6,359 nucleotides of DNA, taken from Bacteroidota bacterium (GTDB taxonomy: Bacteria; Bacteroidota; Bacteroidia; Chitinophagales; UBA2359). Shown here in pieces: positions 1-6,359 of this stretch. Each line of letters opens with the position of its first letter. Positions within the stretch are counted from its first letter, which is position 1. The notes beneath the pieces were generated by a model. The model saw nothing but the letters and a program-made list of their open reading frames with translations. It did no database searches and was not told the origin of the DNA. The stretch is from NCBI GenBank assembly GCA_020629895.1, contig JAHDCM010000230.1:1-6359 (forward strand), given 5' to 3'. A program made the translations under genes and the position numbers.

Positions 1-92
1 ATAGCCCGACCTGTTTTTTCCTTTTTTGCCCGAAGTTCATGCGTGGACGCATGAACAGGCAAAAAAAGGAAAAAACAGGACACGCCCAACGT
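1..92 (-). repeat. Long-hairpin interspersed repeat, left copy (runs off the window edge)
   Basis: Read on the minus strand, this begins with GTTGGGCGTGTCC (92 to 80), passes through a long hairpin and ends with TCGGGCTAT (9 to 1). The outer stem pairs 10-30 with 58-79, with one extra base in the A run at 61-67. The inner stem pairs 35-44 with 47-56 perfectly, so the real loop is about four bases. A small asymmetric internal loop (31-34 opposite 57) separates the two stems. The edges and the inner hairpin match a second copy at 6142-6229, but the outer stem sequence differs while remaining paired. The element continues beyond position 1, so its far part is unseen. It contains no ORF of its own. 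It could be a REP-like element moved by a Y1 (RAYT-type) transposase or a structured RNA; no transposase gene is in the window. It is not a normal terminator, because no T run follows the stem on either strand. Confidence 0.8.
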
Positions 93-172
93 TATTGATG
101 ATAGGGTGATTGGATGATGGAATTTGCTAGTGCTTTGTGACGATAAAATCATTTTTACCAAATACTAAAACC

Positions 173-886
173 ATGCCTTTTAAACATACCTATTTGTTTT
201 TGATGATGTTATTATATATGACATTTCACTTGTCATCTGTACAGGCACAATCAGCCTATCAACAGGGCAATCATTATTTACAGGTGGGAGTCGGCTATCC
301 AAATTTAGTCGCGGGTTCGATTGCTACCTTTAATAAGATTCCTAGTTTTTTTACACAAACATTTATATCTGGCAAAGGGCGTGCAACTCCGCAATTTAAT
401 ATCGCTTACGATTATGGCTTGACCAGTCAAATATCAGTAGGTCCTTATTTTGGCTATGCAGTAGCAACCACTCCTTCTTTTTATTGGGATACGCCTGAAG
501 TTCCTGCTATCCCTTTTATTTTACCTAATGGGCTAGAAGCTAGAAAAGGGAACTACTCTTATCGTATTAGTGTGACTTCCTTTGGAGGCAAGGCATTGTA
601 TCACACTAATTTGTTGGACAATATTGAATTATATGCATTAGTTATAGTAGGAATAAATCAGGTGCGTGTGAAAGAAAAAGGCGAAAGCCCTGATGCTTTT
701 TTTGAGGAACTGGTTGATGTACCTGTTCCTCAGATGAGCTATTCGGGACATGTAGGGGCAAGATACCATTTTGGAGCGCATCTGGGAGCTTATATTGAAG
801 CGGGCTATGGTTCGAATGTTATCAATGCTGGTTTGTCATTTCGATTACCTAAAAATGTTAAAAACGAGGAAAATAGTCATTTCTAG
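173..886 (+). CDS. Secreted outer-membrane beta-barrel protein (porin-like, function unknown)
   Basis: The 237-residue product probably sits in the outer membrane as a small beta-barrel. The ATG at 173 is chosen because it opens a clean signal peptide: a short basic start (MPFKH), a hydrophobic core through about residue 22 and a likely cleavage site after VQA (residues 23-25). A GTG at 137 in the same frame would put 12 polar residues ahead of the signal peptide and is less likely. The mature part alternates short amphipathic aromatic/glycine strands, for example around NHYLQVGVGY, ISVGPYFGYA, GHVGARYHFG and YIEAGYG, with a last strand AGLSFRL. That is the look of the OmpW-like/OMP_b-brl barrels common in Bacteroidota. 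A short charged tail (KNVKNEENSHF) follows the last strand. The gene is separated from the downstream kinase by about 180 bases with a promoter candidate, so it is probably a separate unit. No ligand or transport substrate can be inferred. Confidence 0.75.
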   Translation: MPFKHTYLFLMMLLYMTFHLSSVQAQSAYQQGNHYLQVGVGYPNLVAGSIATFNKIPSFFTQTFISGKGRATPQFNIAYDYGLTSQISVGPYFGYAVATTPSFYWDTPEVPAIPFILPNGLEARKGNYSYRISVTSFGGKALYHTNLLDNIELYALVIVGINQVRVKEKGESPDAFFEELVDVPVPQMSYSGHVGARYHFGAHLGAYIEAGYGSNVINAGLSFRLPKNVKNEENSHF

Positions 887-963
887 GTATTTTATCTTTC
901 TATTCTTTCTAAATAATGCTTTTTATTTTTTAAATTACATGTTATTATGGTATAATTTATGTG

Positions 964-995
964 TTTGAAGTAACTAAAATATAATCATATTTTCG
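964..995 (+). promoter_or_regulatory. Candidate Bacteroidota-type promoter for the kinase/receiver cluster
   Basis: TTTG at 964-967, a 20-base spacer and TATTTTCG at 988-995 fit the Bacteroidota primary sigma pattern (TTTG near -33, TAnnTTTG near -7) with one mismatch in the second box. Transcription would begin near 1002, giving a leader of roughly 65 bases to the ATG at 1068. This supports the ATG over the upstream in-frame GTG at 1005, which would then have almost no leader. The sequence is AT-rich, so a chance match is possible. Confidence 0.5.
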
Positions 996-1067
996 AGTGT
1001 TTATGTGATATTAAACAATTTACGACAAGTAAAAAAACTCAACTTGACTAATACTTCTGAAATAACA

Positions 1068-2504
1068 ATGAATCGCAAATTGTACCAACAACTTGTGCAA
1101 ATTTATGGTAGCTTAGATAAGGTTCCTGATGAATTACAGCCTTTTGTCAAAGCTGTTAATACAACTTATGATCAACTAGAGTATGAAAATACCTTGTTGA
1201 CACAGTCGATGGATGCCAGTTTTCAAGAGTTATATAAAAAGAATAAACAGTTAGATAAGGAAAGTGAACAACGTAACAAGGTAGTAGATAAATTGAAACG
1301 TTCTTTGAATGCGCTTTTATCGGTAAACCGTGAGGAGGCTCCTTTGATTGGCTTGGATGAACAAGATTTGGACGAGGTGATTGAAATGGTGGAAGACGAG
1401 TCACAGAAGGTGCGACAATTGGAGGAACAATTGTTGATTATTAGAAAGCTCATGGATCAGTCAACCGATTCTATTCAGGTAGCTGACGAATCGGGTAATT
1501 TTGTATTTGTGAATAAGGAGGCTTCTCGAAGAATGAGTTATACGATTGAGAAGTTGTTGACGATGAAAGTACAAGATATTGAGCTTGTTTTTAAAGACCC
1601 AGGGTCTTGGGAGGCACATATTGAAGAATTAAAAAGTCATGACAATGTCTTTAAAGAGGGGGTAAATGTTCGAAAGGATGGTTCTACTTTTCCTGTGGAA
1701 GTTAATGCAAAATATGTAAAATTAGGAGGTCGTGGATATGTGATTGCTGTATCCAGAGATATTAGTAGTCGTAAAAAATCGGAGATAAGACAGCAACAAT
1801 TAATGGATGATTTGGCATGGGCCAATAAAGAGTTAACGGATTTTGCTTATATTGTTTCACACGAATTAAAAGCACCTTTACGGGGCATTGGTACGCTGGC
1901 AGATTGGCTGGTGGAAGATTATTCGGCTCATTTGGATGACGAAGGCAAAGAGCATCTTCGTTTATTACAACAACGTGTTGTACGTCTTCACAACCTCATT
2001 GAGGGAGTACTTACCTACTCTAGGATTGGGCGTAAAAAGAAAAATATTAGCACCTTTGCTGTTGGGTCGGTTATTGAGGAAGTAAAAGATATTCTTGATC
2101 TGTCTCCAACAGTTAGTGAAATAATTATTGATGCACCATTACCGACTATTCAAAATGACCGACAACGTATTACACAGATTTTTCAAAATCTAATCAGTAA
2201 TGCGGTGAAGTATAAAGATAAGGCTTGTGTCAAAATTAATATCAACTGTCTGGATAAAGGAGATAAGTATTTATTTTGTGTGAAAGATAATGGGCCAGGT
2301 ATAGAAATGAGATACCATCAGAAAATCTTTCAAATTTTTCAAACCTTACAAGGTGCCGAAAACTATGAAAGTACAGGTGTCGGACTAACTATTGTTAAGA
2401 AAATTTTGGAAAGCCAAAAAGGGGATATTTGGTTAGAATCAAAAATGGGGGAAGGTACTAGCTTCTTTTTTAGTATTTACAAAAACATTATGCATGACGA
2501 ATGA
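1068..2504 (+). CDS. Soluble PAS-domain sensor histidine kinase
   Basis: The 478-residue product is a two-component kinase that should autophosphorylate on histidine and pass the phosphoryl group to a receiver, most likely the overlapping downstream protein. Residues 1-120 form a helical, charged region, likely coiled coil around 33-80 and 105-125, without a recognised sensor fold. A PAS domain spans about 125-232 and ends with the typical ISRDIS-like PAC motif (here VSRDISSRKK). The HisKA H-box is FAYIVSHELKAPLRG with phospho-acceptor His265. The ATPase domain has the N-box (QNLISNAVKY, 373-382), G1 (DNGPGI, 407-412), F-box (IFQIF, 420-424), G2 (STGVGL, 435-440) and G3 (GEGTSF, 461-466), so it looks catalytically complete. 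No membrane segment is visible, so the signal is probably cytoplasmic. The ATG at 1068 is preferred to GTG 1005, whose extra 21 residues resemble untranslated leader. The H-box style resembles phytochrome-type kinases that pair with Rcp1-like receivers, but there is no GAF/PHY chromophore domain. Confidence 0.9.
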   Translation: MNRKLYQQLVQIYGSLDKVPDELQPFVKAVNTTYDQLEYENTLLTQSMDASFQELYKKNKQLDKESEQRNKVVDKLKRSLNALLSVNREEAPLIGLDEQDLDEVIEMVEDESQKVRQLEEQLLIIRKLMDQSTDSIQVADESGNFVFVNKEASRRMSYTIEKLLTMKVQDIELVFKDPGSWEAHIEELKSHDNVFKEGVNVRKDGSTFPVEVNAKYVKLGGRGYVIAVSRDISSRKKSEIRQQQLMDDLAWANKELTDFAYIVSHELKAPLRGIGTLADWLVEDYSAHLDDEGKEHLRLLQQRVVRLHNLIEGVLTYSRIGRKKKNISTFAVGSVIEEVKDILDLSPTVSEIIIDAPLPTIQNDRQRITQIFQNLISNAVKYKDKACVKININCLDKGDKYLFCVKDNGPGIEMRYHQKIFQIFQTLQGAENYESTGVGLTIVKKILESQKGDIWLESKMGEGTSFFFSIYKNIMHDE

Positions 2505-2922
2505 ACATCATAACAAACCCATTTTATTAGTCGAAGACGACCTAATTGATCAGTTAACCGTAAAACGCGCACTGAAAGAATTAGCGATTAATAATACCTT
2601 ACTTTTAGCCGAAAACGGTGAGGAAGCACTTGATTTGCTAGAAGGAACGGAAGAATTAGAGCTACCATATCTCATTTTATTAGATATAAACATGCCGCGT
2701 ATGAGTGGCATTGAACTACTTGAAATTATCAAGCAAAAAGATCGTTACAAATCCATTCCTGTTATCATCTTAACCACCTCTAAAGATGAACAAGATTTAA
2801 AACGTTCTTATGAACATAGCATTGCTGGTTATATGCTAAAGCCCATTAAGTATAAGGATTATATGGACTTGATAAAAGTGATTTACACTTACTGGACCAA
2901 AAGTCTTGTTATTAGCAACTAA
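2494..2922 (+). CDS. Single-domain response regulator (Rcp1/CheY-like receiver)
   Basis: This 142-residue protein is a stand-alone receiver. The acidic pocket is in LVEDD (Asp15/Asp16), the phospho-acceptor is Asp64 in LLDINMP, the switch hydroxyl lies in LTTS (94-96) and the conserved lysine is Lys116 in LKPI. There is nothing after the receiver fold except a short tail, so no DNA-binding or enzymatic output exists. The somewhat long loop before Asp64 (EGTEELELPY) is typical of the Rcp1 subgroup that partners phytochrome-like kinases. The start ATG lies inside the last codons of the kinase gene, overlapping by 11 bases in another frame, which suggests translational coupling and a cognate pair. 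It may act by docking to a target protein or as a phosphoryl shuttle to or from the Hpt domain of the next gene. Its plus-strand base usage is C-leaning, unlike the G-rich kinase gene it overlaps. Confidence 0.92.
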   Translation: MTNEHHNKPILLVEDDLIDQLTVKRALKELAINNTLLLAENGEEALDLLEGTEELELPYLILLDINMPRMSGIELLEIIKQKDRYKSIPVIILTTSKDEQDLKRSYEHSIAGYMLKPIKYKDYMDLIKVIYTYWTKSLVISN

Positions 2923-3012
2923 CCCCCTCCTCATATATTATACACACTAAATTGCGCCCCGCTTCTTTACCCAAGTTTTTTTCAATACCGTCGAATGAGA
3001 CTAACCTAATTT

Positions 3013-5322
3013 ATGGAGATTTTAAATGTACTTTACATTGAAGATGACAATGTAGATCAAAAAGCAGTACAACGATTACTCAAAAGAGAAGAATTACCCA
3101 TTAACCTAAGCATTGCAGCCACTGTTCAAGAAGCAGAAGCTTTAATTGCTCTCCACCAATTTGATGTGGTATTGACCGATTATCTACTTCCCGATGGCAA
3201 TGCCTTTGATGTCATTCAACTCAACTATCCTGCTCCCATCATTTTTCTTACAGGTGAAGGAGACGAAGAAGTAGCTGTAAAAGCGATGAAGTCGGGTTGT
3301 TATGATTACCTCATAAAAGATCGAGAACTCAACTACCTCAAAATATTAGGCATCACCATTTTTCATGCCCACAGTGCCTACAAAAACGAGGAGCGTCTGA
3401 AGCTACTAGAGTACTCTATCATGAATGCTCACGACACCTTTGCAGTAGCCAAAACGCACCCCTCTAATGCCGCACAATCCTTAATCATATACCAAAACGA
3501 CACCTTTAAAAAATTGTTTCACCATACAGCAGCCAAAGAAGCTCCTGTTTTGGGAGATATTTGTATTCTGACAGCGCAATATTTTGATTGGAAAAAAACA
3601 ACCGAAAGATTGGCCGAAGGAAAATCGGTGAGCAAAATTATTCACTATACACCCGAAGAAGATGCCGACAAATATGTAGACGTGGCACTTGTTCCCATTT
3701 TAAACAATGACTCGATTTGCACTCATTATGTACTTATTATCAGAGACATTACCGACCTAAAAGTACAGGAACTCAAACTACAAAAAGCCGAACAAATTGC
3801 TAGTGATGCGCGCAAATCGGAAGAGCATTTTTTGGGTGTCATTAGCCATGAATTAAGAACGCCTGTAAATGCTATTGTAGGATTTACCAATATGCTCTGG
3901 GATACTGCCCTCTCTCAAAAACAACAAGGCTACCTCGAAGCGGTCAAAGCTTCTGCTAATAACTTACTGGCCCTTGTTAATGACTTTTTAGACCTTTCCA
4001 AAATTGAGCGCGGACGTATTGAACTTACCAAAAACACCTTCAACTTAGGGCAGCATTTACAAAACTGTGTTCAAATTTTTCACCTCAATGCCCAAGAAAA
4101 AAATATCGGCTTAGAAAGCACCATTGCCGATAACTTACATCAAATGGTGGTTGGCGACCCAGTACGCTTATCACAAATATTATTCAACCTTGTTAACAAT
4201 GCCATTAAATTTACCGAGAAAGGAAAAGTTTCGGTAGATGCCAAAATGCTTATTTACGACAAGGAGAAAATGGTGATTGAAATGGTGGTACGCGACACGG
4301 GGATCGGCATTTCTGAAGAAGGACTCAAAAATATTTTCCTCAAATACGAACAAGCGAATGCGCGAATCGCAGCTAATTATGGAGGTAGTGGTATTGGTTT
4401 GTATGTGGTCAAAAAACTAATTGATTTACAAGGCGGCATGATAGATGTCCGTAGTAAATTGGGAGAAGGTACCGAATTTAGAGTGGTACTGACTTATCAA
4501 ACGGCTGATATTCCTGCCGAACAACTGTCCCTAAAGAAAAAACAAATCAGTAGTCTCAAAGGCTTCCGAGTCTTAGCCGCCGAAGATGACCACCTCAACC
4601 GTCGCATTCTCATTACTTTACTAGATAAGTGGGAAGCGAGTGCAGATGTAGTAGAAAATGGTAAAAAACTGGTTGATTTATTAGCGCAAAAAGATTATGA
4701 CATTGTATTGCTAGATTTACAAATGCCAATTATGGATGGCTACGAAACGGTCGCCCATATACGAGAAAAACTAAAAAATGATACGATTCCTATCATTATT
4801 ATGACGGCTTTTGTAACAAATGATCGGATTATCAGTATAAGAGATAAGATAAACGGCTGTATTCAAAAACCTTACGAACCAGCTTCTTTATTTGAACTGA
4901 TCCTAAATTACGTCTCTTTTACTCCCGAAAACCTACATACCATGTCTAATAATCAAACCCTATTACTAGCCGAAGAAAAAAGCTATAACCTTGATTATCT
5001 ACGTACTATTTCCAAAAACAATCAAGAATTTATTAATGAAATGATTGTAATATTCATCGAGCAAACCGATGAATTATTAGCTATCTTACCCCTCTTTTTA
5101 GAAGAAGAAAACTTCAAAGAAATAGGCAAACTAGCGCATAAATATGCCTCCACTTCCCGAAGTATTGGCAATCACAACATGTCGGTACTCTGTCGTACCA
5201 TCGAAAAAGCCATTATTGTAGATCAGGTTACTGATGCTGTACCAGGTTTGGTTGAACAACTACAAGAAATGGCCACCATTACAAAAGAAGAACTTCGAGA
5301 AGAATTATCACAATCGGCCTGA
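3013..5322 (+). CDS. Hybrid sensor kinase/phosphorelay protein, REC-PAS-HisKA-HATPase-REC-Hpt
   Basis: The 769-residue protein carries a full phosphorelay in one chain. An N-terminal receiver (about 1-122) has IEDD (10-12), phospho-acceptor Asp56 in LTDYLLPDG, Thr80 and Lys102. A PAS-like domain (about 127-248) ends in IIRDITDL and leads into a short coiled coil (249-272). HisKA has FLGVISHELRTP with His279. The ATPase has an N-box (FNLVNNAIKF, 391-400), G1 (DTGIGI, 428-433), G2 (GGSGIGL, 457-463) and G3 (GEGTEF, 484-489). A second receiver (about 518-633) has AEDD (523-526), Asp568 in LLDLQMPIMDG, Thr598 and Lys619. The C-terminal Hpt domain (about 658-765) has candidate His709 in LAHKYASTSRSIG. 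The position three after this His, usually Lys, is Ala712, so transfer there is less certain. No membrane segment is visible. It starts 90 bases after the receiver gene with no clear promoter or terminator between, so co-transcription is likely. The ATG at 3013 places the first receiver strand at once and fits. Confidence 0.92.
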   Translation: MEILNVLYIEDDNVDQKAVQRLLKREELPINLSIAATVQEAEALIALHQFDVVLTDYLLPDGNAFDVIQLNYPAPIIFLTGEGDEEVAVKAMKSGCYDYLIKDRELNYLKILGITIFHAHSAYKNEERLKLLEYSIMNAHDTFAVAKTHPSNAAQSLIIYQNDTFKKLFHHTAAKEAPVLGDICILTAQYFDWKKTTERLAEGKSVSKIIHYTPEEDADKYVDVALVPILNNDSICTHYVLIIRDITDLKVQELKLQKAEQIASDARKSEEHFLGVISHELRTPVNAIVGFTNMLWDTALSQKQQGYLEAVKASANNLLALVNDFLDLSKIERGRIELTKNTFNLGQHLQNCVQIFHLNAQEKNIGLESTIADNLHQMVVGDPVRLSQILFNLVNNAIKFTEKGKVSVDAKMLIYDKEKMVIEMVVRDTGIGISEEGLKNIFLKYEQANARIAANYGGSGIGLYVVKKLIDLQGGMIDVRSKLGEGTEFRVVLTYQTADIPAEQLSLKKKQISSLKGFRVLAAEDDHLNRRILITLLDKWEASADVVENGKKLVDLLAQKDYDIVLLDLQMPIMDGYETVAHIREKLKNDTIPIIIMTAFVTNDRIISIRDKINGCIQKPYEPASLFELILNYVSFTPENLHTMSNNQTLLLAEEKSYNLDYLRTISKNNQEFINEMIVIFIEQTDELLAILPLFLEEENFKEIGKLAHKYASTSRSIGNHNMSVLCRTIEKAIIVDQVTDAVPGLVEQLQEMATITKEELREELSQSA

Positions 5323-5344
5323 TTCATAGCATTTAAGGCAAGTT

Positions 5345-5384
5345 AAAAAAGGGCAAGATGAAACTAATCATCCTGCCCTTTTTT
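5345..5384. terminator. Bidirectional intrinsic terminator between convergent genes
   Basis: Arms 5345-5361 and 5368-5384 pair over 17 positions with one mismatch (5356/5373) around a six-base loop. The base of the stem is six A opposite six T, so each strand reads GC-containing hairpin followed by a T run. It lies 22 bases after the hybrid kinase stop and 18 bases beyond the lipoprotein stop on the other strand, so it can end both transcripts. Confidence 0.92.
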
Positions 5385-5402
5385 AATACTCACAATCCCT
5401 GT

Positions 5403-6056
5403 TTACATACCCGCCATGGTCTCTAAATCCATCTCCTTCAACAAAGCCTTCAAGCCCTCTGTATCTTCCTGATTTTCAGCATTCATAGTGATCAAAAAAC
5501 GATCCCCCACTCCCACTGTCAAGGTTGCCTTTTTCTGCTCCTTATCCAACACTTCCATCCCAATTACATCCTCCATCCCCAAATCTAACGTGCGAATCAA
5601 CTCCTCATCCGATTCACTATAAAAATCACTTTTAATAGCTGCCGCTGCAATGGAGTACAGCGCAGAAGCTCCTACATAATCAACAATCGAAATATCAATA
5701 TCTTCCCCAGCATCATTGGTAAATTTTTGCTTAGAAGTAGAAATCGAAAAGCCCACTGCCTTATTCACACTCCCCTTCGCCCCCTTTTCAGAGGTATAAC
5801 CCGCAATATCAGGCATAAACTTCGCCAACTCCTTGTAATGCAAAGCCGCTGTATCGCCCTTTTCCTTCCGCCTCTCTGCCTTCTTTTTCTGCTCTTTAGC
5901 AATATCGCCAATTTGCTTCCCGATTTCCGTCAATTTCCCCTCCATTTCCTCATCCAATTTAATATTTACCGAACCATCATCTTTATCAGACGACTCAATT
6001 TGACACGCTGCAAAGCAAGCAAAAAATAATACTACAAAACTTAAACGTAGAAACAT
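5403..6056 (-). CDS. Putative lipoprotein of unknown function
   Basis: This 217-residue protein opens with a short basic start and hydrophobic segment (residues 2-17) ending in FAAC, a usable lipobox with Cys18 as the lipidated residue. The stretch after it (QIESSDKDD) is acidic. In Bacteroidota, acidic residues soon after the cysteine can direct lipoproteins to the cell surface, but the match here is loose. Residues about 35-70 are highly charged and probably helical (EMEGKL to KEKGDTA, rich in Lys and Glu). The rest, about 75-217, looks like one soluble alpha/beta domain, with features such as AKFMPDIAGYTSEKG, VDYVGASALYSIAAAA and VGVGDRFLITMNAEN, and it ends in a Met-rich tail. I do not recognise the family. 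The start ATG at 6056 is set by the signal sequence. The gene converges on the hybrid kinase across a shared terminator, so it is a separate unit; its coding strand is strongly G-rich. Confidence 0.8.
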   Translation of the reverse strand: MFLRLSFVVLFFACFAACQIESSDKDDGSVNIKLDEEMEGKLTEIGKQIGDIAKEQKKKAERRKEKGDTAALHYKELAKFMPDIAGYTSEKGAKGSVNKAVGFSISTSKQKFTNDAGEDIDISIVDYVGASALYSIAAAAIKSDFYSESDEELIRTLDLGMEDVIGMEVLDKEQKKATLTVGVGDRFLITMNAENQEDTEGLKALLKEMDLETMAGM

Positions 6057-6141
6057 AATGTTGGTTATTTATGAATTTTATAATGGGTACAAGGTAGTTA
6101 ATCCTCCCCTTTTAACATGGAATTTATTTTTTTCGTTCATT

Positions 6142-6230
6142 TTTGGGCGTGTCCCTCTTTTTATCGTTTTGCCCATTCCTGCGTCCTCGCAGGAACTTAG
6201 GCAAAACGATAAAAAGAGGGTCGGGCTATC
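6142..6230 (+). repeat. Long-hairpin interspersed repeat, right copy (first hairpin)
   Basis: The element starts TTTGGGCGTGTCC (6142-6154) and leaves the hairpin through TCGGGCTATC (6221-6230). The outer stem pairs 6153-6173 with 6200-6220 over 21 bases without a mismatch. The inner hairpin pairs 6176-6183 with 6188-6195 around TCCT. The internal loop is CA on the 5' side and CTTA on the 3' side; the CTT is shared with the left copy. Compared with the left copy, the inner stem has one compensated pair change (A-T to C-G) and the outer stem has many changes that keep pairing. In both copies the 5' arm is pyrimidine-rich and the 3' arm purine-rich. It faces outward, opposite in orientation to the copy at 1-92. 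Its start lies 86 bases upstream of the lipoprotein start codon, so it could also affect that gene's promoter region. Confidence 0.85.
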
Positions 6231-6359
6231 CGCTTGTAGTTGCCTCATAGACAAGGTGTTCGGCAATTATGCCTAGCAGTGTCTTCCTTCGTCAGCCCTG
6301 CTAGTCATTGCCTCACAACCTTTCTATTTCGCCAAGCTACCGCTACTATCCCTCACGCG
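6231..6359 (+). repeat. Distal part of the right repeat: second folded domain
   Basis: No credible gene lies here. A second stem-loop can be drawn: GGCAAT 6262-6267 with ATTGCC 6307-6312, then CTAGCAG 6273-6279 with CTGCTAG 6298-6304, closed outside by GGT 6255-6257 with ACC 6318-6320. At the right edge, CACGC (6354-6358) is complementary to GCGTG (6147-6151) at the element's left end, so the whole of about 6145-6358 could close on itself. Membership of the same element is inferred from direct continuity with the first hairpin; the matching part of the left copy lies outside the window, so it cannot be compared. My recollection is that Bacteroidota genomes carry repeats ending in a similar CTATCCCTCACGC motif, but this is memory and not verified here. 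Confidence 0.5.

Noticed and set aside
84..97. GCCCAACGTTAT resembling an integron attC core site
   Set aside because: It fits the short degenerate core pattern, but no partner core site with attC spacing, no integrase and no cassette array is visible; the bases are part of the repeat edge.
123..151. TTTG, 17 bases, TAAAATCA as a promoter for the beta-barrel gene
   Set aside because: The spacer is short and the second box matches poorly; too weak to annotate.
137..172. Upstream in-frame GTG start for the beta-barrel gene
   Set aside because: It adds 12 polar residues before a complete signal peptide that starts neatly at the ATG at 173.
931..959. TAAATTA/TAATTTA inverted repeat ahead of the kinase promoter as an operator
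   Set aside because: Seven AT-only base pairs with a 15-base gap are expected by chance in such AT-rich DNA; there is no other support.
1005..1067. Upstream in-frame GTG start for the first kinase
   Set aside because: The promoter candidate would place the transcript start about three bases before it, and the 21 extra residues have no domain character; ATG 1068 fits better.
2929..2950. AT-rich stretch near the skew reversal as a possible dif site
   Set aside because: It shares a few letters with the dif centre, but the XerC and XerD arms do not match and the spacing is wrong.
6058..6276. 72-codon plus-strand ORF and a 62-codon minus-strand ORF (6078-6266)
   Set aside because: Both run through the two arms of the perfect hairpin, have unprotein-like composition and are best explained as chance open frames in the repeat.

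Overview
The window looks like chromosome of a Bacteroidota bacterium, perhaps a Saprospira/Aureispira-like or Cytophaga-like lineage. The support is indirect: AT-rich DNA, start codons with A-rich rather than Shine-Dalgarno leaders, a good match to the Bacteroidota promoter pattern (TTTG, about 20 bp, TAnnTTTG) ahead of the first kinase gene, a small Rcp1-like response regulator, and a lipoprotein with an acidic stretch near the lipidated cysteine. The lineage is an inference; no rRNA or marker gene is present.

Layout: positions 1-92 hold a long-hairpin repeat on the minus strand, running off the left edge. At 173-886 (+) lies a secreted outer-membrane beta-barrel protein. A promoter candidate at 964-995 leads into a signalling cluster: a soluble PAS histidine kinase (1068-2504), a stand-alone receiver protein overlapping it by 11 bases (2494-2922), and 90 bases later a 769-residue hybrid kinase with the order REC-PAS-HisKA-HATPase-REC-Hpt (3013-5322). 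A strong two-way terminator (5345-5384) separates it from a convergent lipoprotein gene (5403-6056, -). From 6142 to the right edge lies a second copy of the repeat, on the plus strand, followed by a second folded domain.

How the genes could work together: the cluster has every part of a multistep phosphorelay (two kinase cores, three receivers, one Hpt) but no DNA-binding, cyclase or other output domain. The free receiver is probably the mobile phosphoryl carrier or output by protein contact, or the output gene lies elsewhere. The sensed signal is unknown; both kinases appear cytoplasmic. No sequence evidence ties the barrel protein or the lipoprotein to the relay.

The least explained part is the repeat pair. 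The two copies face outward at both ends of the window. They share short conserved edges and the tip of the hairpin, while the long stem differs between copies yet stays base-paired. In addition, plus-strand G/C bias reverses near the junction between the first kinase and the receiver gene.
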